Part shown: positions 1 through 6,288 of the stretch, piece after piece
Layout of the letters: each line of letters begins with the position of its first letter
Position numbering within the stretch: the stretch's first letter is position 1
Assembly: GCA_964586285.1 (NCBI GenBank)
Contig: CAZPHU010000094.1
Span: 1 to 13,217 of the forward strand
Direction: 5' to 3'
Source of the DNA: CAZPHU01 sp964586285
GTDB taxonomy: Bacteria > Fibrobacterota > Chitinivibrionia > Chitinivibrionales > CAYFVL01
DNA: 13,217 bases
The notes under the pieces: model-generated
What the model was told of the DNA's origin: nothing
Database searches by the model: none
Seen by the model: only the letters and a program-made list of their open reading frames with translations
Made by a program: the position numbers and the translations under genes

Positions 1-53
1 AACGCACCCCCTTCCAAACCTTCCCCTTGGCAAGGGGAAGGCTTTAACGCGTT
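1..53 (+). repeat. Palindromic intergenic repeat, copy 1
   Basis: This copy has the end motifs AACGCACC on the left and TAACGCGTT on the right around a C-rich/G-rich hairpin. The stem pairs 19-28 with 32-41 (10 base pairs) over a very small loop. The same ends and hairpin plan recur inverted at 60-113 and in direct orientation at 13149-13203, so this is an interspersed family and not a one-off terminator. The copy starts at base 1, so its left flank is cut off by the window edge. Confidence 0.8.
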
Positions 54-59
54 GTTAAT

Positions 60-113
60 CTAAGTGTTAGCTCCTCCCCCGTACCAAGGGGGAGGCTGGG
101 ATGGGGTGCATTT
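60..113 (-). repeat. Palindromic intergenic repeat, copy 2 (inverted)
   Basis: Read on the minus strand, this copy matches the one at 13151-13198 in 43 of 48 aligned bases. It has an 8-base-pair stem, 73-80 with 88-95, over a 7-base loop. Copies 1 and 2 face each other with only about 6 bases between them, so the pair could also form a large cruciform. Confidence 0.8.
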
Positions 114-159
114 GGCCCCGGGAGGGGGCGCGTTTGGTAACGGAGTGAACAGGAAACGC
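114..159. repeat. Fragments of the same repeat family
   Basis: The minus strand of 114-135 again begins like the repeat's left end (AAACGC followed by a C-rich run and CTCCC) but breaks off before the hairpin. Next to it, 148-159 holds AACAGGAAACGC in direct orientation, which is the left-flank motif of the family. The bases GGTAACG at 136-142 and CGTTACC at 162-168 form a 7-base inverted repeat around that motif. These look like truncated or rearranged copies. Confidence 0.55.
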
Positions 160-215
160 AACGTTACCGGTGCTCATAGCTCTACATGACAGGGTATGTT
201 TTCGACTGGTAGGGA

Positions 216-255
216 GCGTTTCCTGTTTACTGATCCTTTCGCCCTAACTCCTATC
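216..255 (-). repeat. Left-flank segment of the repeat family (inverted)
   Basis: On the minus strand, 229-255 matches 13122-13148 in 24 of 27 bases, and 216-228 continues into AAACAGGAAACGC, the entry motif of the hairpin repeat. This shows that the repeated unit is longer than the hairpin and includes about 30 bases of conserved flank. Here the hairpin part is missing. Bases 216-227 are the exact reverse complement of 148-159. Confidence 0.65.
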
Positions 256-267
256 CCTTCCCGGCGA

Positions 268-296
268 TTGACTTTCTGTGCCTGTTGGGGTATACT
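268..296 (+). promoter_or_regulatory. sigma70-like promoter of the small lipoprotein
   Basis: The -35 box TTGACT (268-273) and the -10 box TATACT (291-296) each match the consensus at five of six positions and are separated by the ideal 17 bases. Transcription would start near 302-304 and leave a leader of about 20 bases that holds the ribosome binding site of the gene at 324. It is the best-looking promoter in the window. Confidence 0.75.
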
Positions 297-323
297 GAAG
301 CTGTACTTTTCGGGGGAGAGACG

Positions 324-542
324 ATGAGAATTCTGTTTGCCGTAACCGTTTTTGCCACACTCTTTTTTGCCTGCATGGAGCACAGCTCTCCTAGGGAGGC
401 CAATAATCTGCCCCCTTCAAACAAAACTTACGGCCTGGATTCCTCTTCCCAAAAGGCGGCCGAGGCGATGAGAAGCCTCTTTAAGACAATCGACAGCTCC
501 ATAAGTGCCGAATCCGTCCTCCACGATTCTTTCTTGCCTTAA
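324..542 (+). CDS. Small putative lipoprotein, unknown function
   Basis: This encodes a 72-residue protein beginning MRILFAV. The hydrophobic stretch at residues 3-16 ends in FFAC, a relaxed lipobox with Cys17 as the likely lipidated residue. The rest is a short hydrophilic tail rich in Ser and Asn, with a possible helix around residues 42-60. No family is recognised. The ATG at 324 is chosen because GGGGGAG (312-318) sits five bases upstream and a strong promoter lies at 268-296. An in-frame start further upstream would fall inside the promoter. The gene stands alone, 217 bases before the DUF3108 gene. Envelope location is inferred; a short envelope-stress or entericidin-like peptide is one possibility, with no direct support. 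Confidence 0.65.
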   Translation: MRILFAVTVFATLFFACMEHSSPREANNLPPSNKTYGLDSSSQKAAEAMRSLFKTIDSSISAESVLHDSFLP

Positions 543-744
543 CTCCCTCACCTGATAAACCGTGAAAAAAACACCGGTCGATGTCATATCCGCGCCGATG
601 CGCTTTTCTTCATCCTTTAGGCAAACGTATTCTCAACCGATTTGTACGTCTGTTGCATAGCAATAAACAGGCGGTATGTATCGAAATCACACGAAATCAA
701 GGCAGTCGCATCCGGCATGAGGCTGAACATCTTTTGACCCTAAC

Positions 745-750
745 AGGGAG
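745..750 (+). promoter_or_regulatory. Ribosome binding site supporting a TTG start
   Basis: AGGGAG lies nine bases before the TTG at 760. No comparable site precedes the next in-frame ATG at 790, so TTG is the better start for the DUF3108 protein. Confidence 0.55.
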
Positions 751-759
751 ATACCTACA

Positions 760-1656
760 TTGCACACACTCAAAAAAGCTTTTTCAGCGATGCGCTCGGC
801 ACGAGTGGCACTATTGTTTACTGCAGTCATTGTTGCCGTACCGGCACTGATTACCACCGTTGATGCCCGTCGTGAGGAAAGTTGGGAAGCTCTGGAGCGG
901 GAGGTTAAGGATTCGCGCTATCCGGCTCATTTCCTGGATTCCCTTCACCGGGCAAACGGAGTGATGGACAACAGGGGGTTGAGCCCGGACAGAAAACTTC
1001 CGTTCCAAAAACGCGAGAAACTCGTGTTTGACGGGGGATTGGGAGCCATGCGGGCGGGGTATGTGGTGGTTGATGCCCAGAAAAACAACAAAACCAATAC
1101 AATGGATATAGTCGGAAAGGCCGCGACCAACGGATTTGTAGGCGCCATCTTCAGGATACGCGATTTTGTGCTTTCGCGCATGGATGCCGACGGGGTTTAT
1201 CCGCTTTTCTTCGAGCAGCATGTCGAAGAGGGAAAACATCGAGATAAACGCTGGACCCTGTTTGATCACAAGAGAGGAAAGGTTTTTACCGACAAGGACA
1301 AAGATAAACCGTCCAAAGCCTCTCCACTGACTCACAACTATCTTTCCCTGATCTATTATCTGCGAACGCTTGACTTTGCTCCGGGAGATACCTTCTCCAT
1401 CAATTGCTTCGTTCATAAGAAAGACTACCCGATCCATTTCACCGTGATGGGTAGAGAGAAGATAAAAGTGGACGCGGGAAGCTTCGATTGTCTTAAACTC
1501 AAGCCGCGTCTTGTAGGCGAGGGCCGTGGATTTACGAAAAACGACCAGATGTATATCTGGGTTACCGACGATCACAGGCGTATGCCGGTGATGCTCAAAT
1601 CGGAGATGTCGCTTGGAGCTTTGAGTGCCAAGCTGGTATATTACGAATCCGAATAG
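760..1656 (+). CDS. Secreted DUF3108 domain protein
   Basis: This encodes a 298-residue protein. Residues 1-36 form a basic start, a hydrophobic core (about 16-33) and a plausible cleavage site after VDA. Residues 85-296 have the DUF3108 layout: an opening beta segment (LVFDGGLGAMRAGYVVVD), a central region with an N-Y-L-S-L-I-Y-Y-L-R segment near 193-202, the DFAPGD turn at 205-210, and the closing W-x-T-D-D and R-x-P-V motifs at 267-277. DUF3108 proteins are periplasmic or outer-membrane-associated beta-rich proteins whose function is not established. The residue pattern is what the sequence shows; the envelope location is inferred. It starts with TTG (ribosome binding site at 745-750); starting at the ATG at 790 would remove ten residues. 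A possible terminator follows at 1722-1753, so it is probably monocistronic. Confidence 0.85.
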   Translation: MHTLKKAFSAMRSARVALLFTAVIVAVPALITTVDARREESWEALEREVKDSRYPAHFLDSLHRANGVMDNRGLSPDRKLPFQKREKLVFDGGLGAMRAGYVVVDAQKNNKTNTMDIVGKAATNGFVGAIFRIRDFVLSRMDADGVYPLFFEQHVEEGKHRDKRWTLFDHKRGKVFTDKDKDKPSKASPLTHNYLSLIYYLRTLDFAPGDTFSINCFVHKKDYPIHFTVMGREKIKVDAGSFDCLKLKPRLVGEGRGFTKNDQMYIWVTDDHRRMPVMLKSEMSLGALSAKLVYYESE

Positions 1657-1721
1657 TTGAACACGAATCGGGCGGTTTGGGGCCGATGAGTCACGCAATC
1701 CCTTGAGGGAAGAAGGTTTGA

Positions 1722-1753
1722 AGCGATCGGGTGAGCTAATTCGCCCGCTTTTT
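1722..1753 (+). terminator. Possible terminator after the DUF3108 gene
   Basis: AGCG (1722-1725) plus GGTGAG (1730-1735) can pair with TTCGCC (1740-1745) plus CGCT (1746-1749) across a 4-base bulge and a CTAA loop. The stem includes GU pairs and runs into a T tract ending at 1753. The bulge makes it imperfect. Confidence 0.4.
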
Positions 1754-1865
1754 GAATTGTTGCCAAAGCCTTTTGCCCCAAGAGATCGAGTGAATCGCCG
1801 GGAGAGTTCCGCTCGATTCGTTAGATGGGAAACCGACATTTACGATGTAGCTGGAGAAAGCCTTG

Positions 1866-2465
1866 ATGCTCGACTGGATTCTTGCACTGGATCAAAGCCT
1901 CTTTCTTTTCTTTAATTCGACGATCGACAACAGGGTTTTCGACGCCTGGTTCGTGGCGGTCACTAACGGCAGGTTCTGGATCATACCCGGCCTGGTGATC
2001 GGGGCCGCCTATCTCAGAAACGGGAAAAAACAGGCGGCAATAAACATCGGTTTGATAATCGTAGCGATGTCCCTATCGGATCTACTCGGTTACCGCGTCC
2101 TGAAACCGATTTTCGGAAGGCTTCGCCCGGCTCATCCCGACTTCCTGATCGAGGGAGCGCGCTACCTGATCGGATATAAAACCTCACTTTCCTTTCCATC
2201 AAACCACGCCATGAATGCCTTCGCGGTATCGAGCATCCTGATTCTGCTTCACCCCCGACACACCGGGTGGTTTCTTTTTGTTGGCGGCTCAGTTGCTTTT
2301 TCACGTGTATACGTGGGGGTGCATTATCCGCTTGATATCGGAGTGGGGGCTGTACTTGGAACCGGGATAGGTTTAGGAGTTGTATTTACCTTTAGGTACA
2401 TTACCTCTCGGTTGAATCAGAGGCCCGTCGTGCCGGAAGAGACCGCCTCGGGGCAGGCAAATTAG
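1866..2465 (+). CDS. PAP2-family membrane phosphatase
   Basis: This encodes a 199-residue integral membrane protein with the three PAP2 signature motifs in order. KPIFGRLRP at residues 80-88 fits K-x6-RP, PSNH at 111-114 stands where PSGH is usual, and SRVYVGVHYPLD at 146-157 fits SR-x5-H-x3-D. His114 and His153 are the expected catalytic histidines. Hydrophobic segments lie near residues 34-50, 58-77, 116-130, 134-148 and 156-178, and a short polar tail ends the protein. Family members remove phosphate from lipid phosphates such as undecaprenyl pyrophosphate (BacA-independent UppP-type) or phosphatidate; the substrate cannot be read from the sequence. The ATG at 1866 is preceded by GGAG at 1853-1856; a TTG three bases upstream is an equivalent alternative. 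The gene converges with the minus-strand lipoprotein gene, 15 bases away. Confidence 0.93.
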   Translation: MLDWILALDQSLFLFFNSTIDNRVFDAWFVAVTNGRFWIIPGLVIGAAYLRNGKKQAAINIGLIIVAMSLSDLLGYRVLKPIFGRLRPAHPDFLIEGARYLIGYKTSLSFPSNHAMNAFAVSSILILLHPRHTGWFLFVGGSVAFSRVYVGVHYPLDIGVGAVLGTGIGLGVVFTFRYITSRLNQRPVVPEETASGQAN

Positions 2466-2480
2466 AGCAAGGTTTGAAGT

Positions 2481-3035
2481 TTAGTCGTCAAAGCGACCGA
2501 AGATCTCTCCCTTTTTTATCTCCATAGCTGTCGTATATGCGTGCGGTGAATGAAGAGCCGCGTAAAATTCGCTGATTCTGATAGTTCCACCTCTTCTGTT
2601 GTGAAGATCCTCTACGTACATTTTCGAGCCAAGCGGAGGCGACCAGGCGCTGTCGGCGGCGCAGACAAGATAAGTCGCATTACCTTCTGCGTATCGGCTG
2701 AGCCTAACCAGAGCATTATCGGTTCCGTGAATGGTGGTGGAATCGTTTGTGCGGTACAGATCGATCCTCAACTGATCTCCTCTCCAGGTCCTGCTTTTGC
2801 CGTCGAAATCGCTCGAGAAAAAGTACATCCTGATCGTGTCGCCTACTCTTTCTATCGTGTTTGGTTGGGATCTGTTGCCGGTAAGCTTATGAAAGTCCTC
2901 ATTGAAGTAGCCGGTAAATACTACCACAGGCTCATAATCCAATGATGGAAACGAATCCAGGATGCCGCAGCCGCTCAAAGAGTAGACTAAGAGGACAGCG
3001 GCCAAAAGAAGTGGTCTGATGTTTCCTTTTCTCAT
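2481..3035 (-). CDS. Putative lipoprotein, unknown function
   Basis: This encodes a 184-residue protein. Residues 1-22 are a basic start and hydrophobic core ending in the good lipobox LSGC, so Cys23 would be lipidated after cleavage. The mature part is mixed alpha/beta in character, with a conserved-looking middle (residues 60-110) rich in Arg, Asp and Thr. No known domain is recognised. Residue +2 after the Cys is Gly, so outer-membrane sorting is likely if the organism follows the Lol rule. No ribosome binding site is visible before the ATG, and a promoter-like pair at 3042-3070 would start transcription at or next to the ATG. The coding strand is chosen over the shorter plus-strand frame because of the complete signal peptide and lipobox. 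Confidence 0.82.
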   Translation of the reverse strand: MRKGNIRPLLLAAVLLVYSLSGCGILDSFPSLDYEPVVVFTGYFNEDFHKLTGNRSQPNTIERVGDTIRMYFFSSDFDGKSRTWRGDQLRIDLYRTNDSTTIHGTDNALVRLSRYAEGNATYLVCAADSAWSPPLGSKMYVEDLHNRRGGTIRISEFYAALHSPHAYTTAMEIKKGEIFGRFDD

Positions 3036-3041
3036 ATAGAT

Positions 3042-3070
3042 ATTCTATAAACAAAGCTCATCGTCGGCAA
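3042..3070 (-). promoter_or_regulatory. Candidate promoter giving a leaderless mRNA
   Basis: On the minus strand, TTGCCG (3065-3070) and TAGAAT (3042-3047) are spaced by 17 bases and match the sigma70 consensus at four and five of six positions. The predicted start point falls at about 3035-3036, the first base of the lipoprotein's ATG. A perfect 12-base palindrome (GAAACCGGTTTC, 3082-3093) lies just upstream of the -35 box. Confidence 0.45.
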
Positions 3071-3081
3071 CAGCGGAGTGT

Positions 3082-3093
3082 GAAACCGGTTTC
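3082..3093. promoter_or_regulatory. 12-base perfect palindrome, possible operator
   Basis: GAAACCGGTTTC is its own reverse complement. It sits 12 bases upstream of the candidate -35 box of the minus-strand lipoprotein gene, where an activator site is often found. A related palindrome with the same ACCGGT centre occurs at 4745-4754. Confidence 0.35.
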
Positions 3094-3141
3094 TTTGTTT
3101 CTCGTTTGACCGGTAAAGGCAATCGACGTCTGGTGGTTCTG

Positions 3142-3222
3142 CTTTGAGTGGGTTTTCTGGGGCTTGACCTTTGGTAAGGGCGCGTTTTTACTTTGTCTTA
3201 GTGTTTTCTTTCCTGACTCCTT
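3142..3222 (+). repeat. Diverged direct repeat, copy A
   Basis: This segment begins CTTTGAGTGGG, contains a GCGCG-then-T-run block and a GTCTTAGTGTTTT block, and ends GACTCCTTGAT. The same blocks appear in the same order and spacing at 3321-3401. It lies in the 429-base gene-free stretch 3036-3464. Confidence 0.55.
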
Positions 3223-3320
3223 GATGCTCGATTCTTCGTCTTTGCAGTACCTTGTGAGGACAACCATTGGAGCGAAGTTTGCTTCTATTGAGCTTGGGAG
3301 TCCCACGTTTTGTGATTCCT

Positions 3321-3401
3321 CTTTGAGTGGGTGTCGGGTTGGATCTTTTACAATAGCGCGATTTTGGTTAGTCTTAATGTTTTTGTTACCCGACTCCTAG
3401 A
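3321..3401 (+). repeat. Diverged direct repeat, copy B
   Basis: This is the second copy of the 3142-3222 unit, offset by 179-180 bases, with the block order CTTTGAGTGGGT, AGCGCGATTTT, GTCTTAATGTTTTTG, CGACTCCTAGAT. Identity between copies is only partial, so the duplication is old or under partial constraint. It ends about 60 bases before the response regulator start. The rest of 3036-3464 shows no convincing gene. Confidence 0.55.
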
Positions 3402-3449
3402 TTATTGATTTTTTTCTCCGGCTTGCCGGACAGCCGGTTTACCGAATTT

Positions 3450-3455
3450 GGAAGG
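3450..3455 (+). promoter_or_regulatory. Ribosome binding site fixing the regulator start
   Basis: GGAAGG ends nine bases before the ATG at 3465. This supports the start that opens directly with the receiver-domain beta strand (MKVFMVED) and not an upstream extension. Confidence 0.6.
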
Positions 3456-3464
3456 TCTCTTGTG

Positions 3465-3842
3465 ATGAAAGTCTTTATGGTTGAAGATCATGAACCGATG
3501 AGGTTGATTGTTAAGATATTGATGAGAAAAAACTACCCGAGTGTGACGGAAATCGGAGAAAGCGGCAGTGCGGAAGATGCGCTTAAACAAATACCTTCGT
3601 TTCATCCCGATCTTCTGCTGGTGGACATCTCGCTTCCGGGCATAGATGGAATAGAGATGATTCGTCGTCTGAACTCCATTGCACGGGAGATGAAAATACT
3701 TGTGGTGACCGGTCACGAAATTGCCCTCTATAAGAATGCGGCTCTGGAGGCGGGGGCTGACGATATCATCTCCAAGTCAAACAGCCATGATATGTTAAAA
3801 TCCATAGGGAAATACCTGCACATGATGGAAAGCAAGCACTGA
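3465..3842 (+). CDS. Stand-alone receiver-domain response regulator
   Basis: This encodes a 125-residue protein made of one CheY-like receiver domain and nothing else. The acidic pair Glu7-Asp8, phospho-acceptor Asp54 in LLLVDISLPG, Thr82 in LVVTGH and Lys104 in ISKSNS are all in place, so the domain should be phosphorylatable. There is no DNA-binding or enzymatic output domain, so it must act by protein contact, as in CheY- or Spo0F-type signalling. No histidine kinase is present in the window. A ribosome binding site at 3450-3455 supports this start. The membrane protein gene begins 31 bases downstream on the same strand with no terminator between, so the two are probably co-transcribed. 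Confidence 0.93.
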   Translation: MKVFMVEDHEPMRLIVKILMRKNYPSVTEIGESGSAEDALKQIPSFHPDLLLVDISLPGIDGIEMIRRLNSIAREMKILVVTGHEIALYKNAALEAGADDIISKSNSHDMLKSIGKYLHMMESKH

Positions 3843-3873
3843 ATTTGAATCGGAAAATCTCATCGAGGATCTT

Positions 3874-4587
3874 ATGAAATCCCTCTCTCATCTACTCTGG
3901 ATGCCCGCGGGTTTATTTATTGGTTTCCTGCTTCCCTTTGTTTTCGCCGACAGGCTTGACCTCCCCCAAAATCTCTACTACCTGATTTATTTCATTTCCG
4001 TAATATCTTTTTTTATCCTGTACGTTCGCAGGACAGAGCTGGATTTGCAGGAATTTTTAAGCAGGCACCTGGGATGGGCTCTGACTCTTGGGGTGATGGT
4101 CGGTATCGTCATGATGCAAAATGTATTATCCCGTCCCGAAACAACCGCTGTGGAGGGGGTGGGGTTCTGGTGGGATCTTTTTTGGCGGGGGCTGGTATAC
4201 GGTACCGTTGACGGTCTGCTTTTGTTTGCGTTTCCCTGGCTTGTTGTATGGAGGGCATTGGAAGCGGGAAAACGAAACTACTTTGTTAAGATCGTGGCGG
4301 GTTTAGCGGCGCTAATCTGCATCCTGTTGATTACTACAACCTATCACCTGGGATATCGTGATTTTAGAAACAAAAAAATTATCCAGTCTGCTATAGGCAG
4401 TACAATCACCTCCGTTCCCACAATTTTTTCCGCCAACCCAATCGCATCGGTCATATCCCACATTTTCCTTCACATAACGGCAGTTGTACACACACCGTAC
4501 ACCGAGATGTTTCTTCCTCCACATCGGGCGGATGAAAACCTTATGAACGCCGAAAAACAGTTCTTGCCTCCGGAGGTGGACAACTGA
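3874..4587 (+). CDS. Multi-pass membrane protein, unknown function
   Basis: This encodes a 237-residue protein with about six hydrophobic segments (roughly residues 8-25, 34-51, 66-83, 101-125, 137-156 and 188-206) and a polar tail from about 215. Polar residues inside or next to membrane segments look conserved: Trp104-Arg105-Gly106, Asp113-Gly114, Tyr157-His158, Asn188, His196, His200 and His206. The R-G pair followed by a late H-x3-H faintly recalls CPBP-type intramembrane proteases, but the EExxxR motif is absent, so no function is assigned. A GAGGA at 3865-3869 lies four bases before the ATG. It follows the receiver gene by 31 bases, so the regulator may act on this protein or be paired with it; that is inference. 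Confidence 0.85.
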   Translation: MKSLSHLLWMPAGLFIGFLLPFVFADRLDLPQNLYYLIYFISVISFFILYVRRTELDLQEFLSRHLGWALTLGVMVGIVMMQNVLSRPETTAVEGVGFWWDLFWRGLVYGTVDGLLLFAFPWLVVWRALEAGKRNYFVKIVAGLAALICILLITTTYHLGYRDFRNKKIIQSAIGSTITSVPTIFSANPIASVISHIFLHITAVVHTPYTEMFLPPHRADENLMNAEKQFLPPEVDN

Positions 4588-4662
4588 GAAGGTACTTTAC
4601 CCTTACTTGTCTGTTTATCTACTAAGCTTTCTTCATACGTTAGTCTATCCGATCCAAAGTAA

Positions 4663-4687
4663 TGTTTCAGAATTTGAAACACTTTTT
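4663..4687 (+). terminator. Possible weak terminator
   Basis: TGTTTCA (4663-4669) and TGAAACA (4675-4681) form a 7-base-pair stem with a 5-base loop, followed one base later by five T. The stem is AT-rich and therefore weak. It would end the regulator/membrane protein transcript. Confidence 0.4.
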
Positions 4688-4699
4688 GCCCCCGCTCTG

Positions 4700-4728
4700 T
4701 TGTTGGTTGAAACAGTTAAACCTATATT
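4700..4728 (+). promoter_or_regulatory. Weak promoter candidate of the CBM3 gene
   Basis: TATATT (4723-4728) is a good -10 box. TTGTTG (4700-4705) is a poor -35 box with a 17-base spacer. Transcription would start within the palindrome at 4733-4744. A weak -35 box with operator-like palindromes would fit a regulated promoter. Confidence 0.3.
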
Positions 4729-4732
4729 AGTT

Positions 4733-4754
4733 ATGGAGCTCCATGAACCGGTTC
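4733..4754. promoter_or_regulatory. Two abutting perfect palindromes, possible operators
   Basis: ATGGAGCTCCAT (4733-4744) and GAACCGGTTC (4745-4754) are each perfect palindromes and lie directly next to each other, 87 bases before the CBM3 gene. Their position just downstream of a -10-like box suggests binding sites for dimeric regulators. A further hairpin, AATCCC (4790-4795) with GGGATT (4804-4809), lies in the presumed leader. Confidence 0.45.
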
Positions 4755-4830
4755 TAACTCTTTAAGGCTGATTAAGTGTTTTTGATGTGAATCCCTTGAT
4801 TTGGGGATTAGGCTTTTACATTTAAACAAT

Positions 4831-4834
4831 GGAG
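4831..4834 (+). promoter_or_regulatory. Ribosome binding site deciding the CBM3 protein start
   Basis: GGAG ends six bases before the ATG at 4841. The ATG at 4829 overlaps this GGAG and has no site of its own, so the later start is preferred. Confidence 0.6.
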
Positions 4835-4840
4835 ATATCT

Positions 4841-6259
4841 ATGGGCAGGAAAAGAACTGCAATTACCAGTCTATGTGTTGGTTTGTTTATGGTCGGGGCG
4901 GTATCACAGGTCGCGGCCGGTTGGGAGCCTTATCAGGGCAAGGATGCGATGATAAGTGCGATGGCAAAGAAGGGGCATGATGAGAGCATGGCGGTGGTGG
5001 GCTATACAAACGGTAATGTATACCTTACCTTTAACGCCAACACTTCCAGTCCCAACTGGATTCGTCTGGATGAAACTTATTACAACGATTTGCCCGACCT
5101 TCGGGTCGCATCCATTGCGATAAGCCCTTTGGATAATCAGACTTTTTATGTTGGTTTTGTTGGAAGTCATTATCCAAACAAACTGTGGAAGACCGGCAAC
5201 GGCGGCGAACAGTTTACCAACCTCAATTTCGGTTATGCCGAAATCCGCGGTATTTCAGTGAGTCCGGCCGACGGCGGCAGAACCGTGTTTGTCGTTACAT
5301 CTTCGGGTGTAGTCGTGAGTCAGGACTACGGCAACTCCTGGTCAACCGCAAATGCTGACGGCGGGCTAAATGTTCCTATGCCCCAGGGAAGTCGTGTGAG
5401 TGCGGTGGCGGTTCATCCGATCTATTCCGATATGGTTGCTGCTGGCGGCTCAAACGGTGAAGTTTTCTATCGCCGCTCAAGCGGCAACTGGCACAGACTC
5501 GACGAGGTTACATACCCGGGTGCCGCCGATCTTCCCGACAAAATAGTAAATAAAATTGAGGTTTCCAGATCACATGAACTGGCTCTTTTGGTTGCTCAGG
5601 GTGGAATCGGAAGTAACGACCGAAACAACCTGTGGGAAGGGCAGATGTCAACCTCCGGATTTTTCTGGGATAATGAGCAAAGCGACAACCTCCCCAGAGG
5701 AAACATGTACGGCTTCTATTCCAACCCACACTCCGGGGAATTGTATGCCGCCAACATGTTTGTCGCTGCTTTTAAGCCTGCGGATGTATGGCTTACCAGC
5801 AAGTATGGACTGTCGGTGACTTATAAGGACGATAACCGCTACAATTTGACAAACACCAGCGCGGTACGTCCGATGTTTAAGATCGTCAATGAGGGTGACC
5901 AGACGATCGCCATGTCGGATCTTGAGATACGCTTGTGGTATACCGTCGATGGTGAGTACCAGCAGCAATTCTGGGCCGATCATGCGGATGTCGGAGCGCA
6001 TAACGTCAACGGCAGCTTCATTTCTATTCCTGCAAAACCGGGAGCCGACTACTACCTTAAGGTTAAGTTCTCAGGTGGTGCCGGTAACATTGAGCCTGGT
6101 TCCAACAGCGGTGAAATCAAAACCCGCTTCAACAAGACAAATTGGAGCTCGTATGATTTGACCGATGACTTTTCATTCTCAAACAACGATGACTATGTAA
6201 AGAACACAAAAGTAGGTCTTTACTACAAGGGGAAATTGGTTTGGGGTGTTGAACCGTAG
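4841..6259 (+). CDS. Secreted Asp-box (propeller-like) protein with C-terminal CBM3
   Basis: This encodes a 472-residue protein. Residues 1-26 are a classic signal peptide (GRKR start, hydrophobic core, cleavage after VAA). Residues about 27-320 are beta-rich; SQDYGNSW at 160-167 is a perfect Asp-box (S-x-D-x-G-x-S-W), a weaker one is near residue 117 (WKTGNGG), and AVAVHP and SIAISP repeats mark blade strands, as in beta-propellers. Residues about 325-472 match family 3 carbohydrate-binding modules closely: the Y-K-x-x-N opening, RPMFKIVNEG, an RLWYT strand, FWADHAD, the NVNGSF and ADYYLKVKF strands, then TRFNKTNWSSYD, and the typical ending GKLVWGVEP. CBM3 modules bind crystalline cellulose. 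The propeller part is too short for a two-propeller GH74 xyloglucanase and no catalytic domain is evident, so a cellulose-binding surface or adhesion role is inferred. A strong terminator follows at 6289. Confidence 0.92.
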   Translation: MGRKRTAITSLCVGLFMVGAVSQVAAGWEPYQGKDAMISAMAKKGHDESMAVVGYTNGNVYLTFNANTSSPNWIRLDETYYNDLPDLRVASIAISPLDNQTFYVGFVGSHYPNKLWKTGNGGEQFTNLNFGYAEIRGISVSPADGGRTVFVVTSSGVVVSQDYGNSWSTANADGGLNVPMPQGSRVSAVAVHPIYSDMVAAGGSNGEVFYRRSSGNWHRLDEVTYPGAADLPDKIVNKIEVSRSHELALLVAQGGIGSNDRNNLWEGQMSTSGFFWDNEQSDNLPRGNMYGFYSNPHSGELYAANMFVAAFKPADVWLTSKYGLSVTYKDDNRYNLTNTSAVRPMFKIVNEGDQTIAMSDLEIRLWYTVDGEYQQQFWADHADVGAHNVNGSFISIPAKPGADYYLKVKFSGGAGNIEPGSNSGEIKTRFNKTNWSSYDLTDDFSFSNNDDYVKNTKVGLYYKGKLVWGVEP

Positions 6260-6288
6260 CATATCCCGCAACGGCACACGGCAAATGG

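Noticed and set aside
581..850. Plus-strand open frame of 89 codons
   Set aside because: It has no ribosome binding site, overlaps the start and signal peptide of the DUF3108 gene by about 90 bases, and its composition (many Arg, His and Cys) is typical of a non-coding frame.
811..1839. Long minus-strand open frame (342 codons) opposite the DUF3108 gene
   Set aside because: The plus strand has a signal peptide, a ribosome binding site and the DUF3108 residue pattern. The antisense frame shows no domain and runs past the gene without its own start signals.
1703..1915. Plus-strand frame starting with TTG
   Set aside because: It overlaps the possible terminator and the PAP2 start and has no recognisable features.
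2550..2945. Plus-strand frame of 131 codons
   Set aside because: It lies wholly opposite the lipoprotein gene, which has a complete signal peptide and lipobox.
3058..3306. Minus-strand frame of 82 codons
   Set aside because: It crosses repeat copy A and the candidate promoter of the lipoprotein; composition is Lys/Gln/Thr-rich without any motif.
3874..4587. CPBP-type intramembrane protease assignment
   Set aside because: The R-G and H-x3-H pattern is suggestive, but the defining EExxxR motif is missing.
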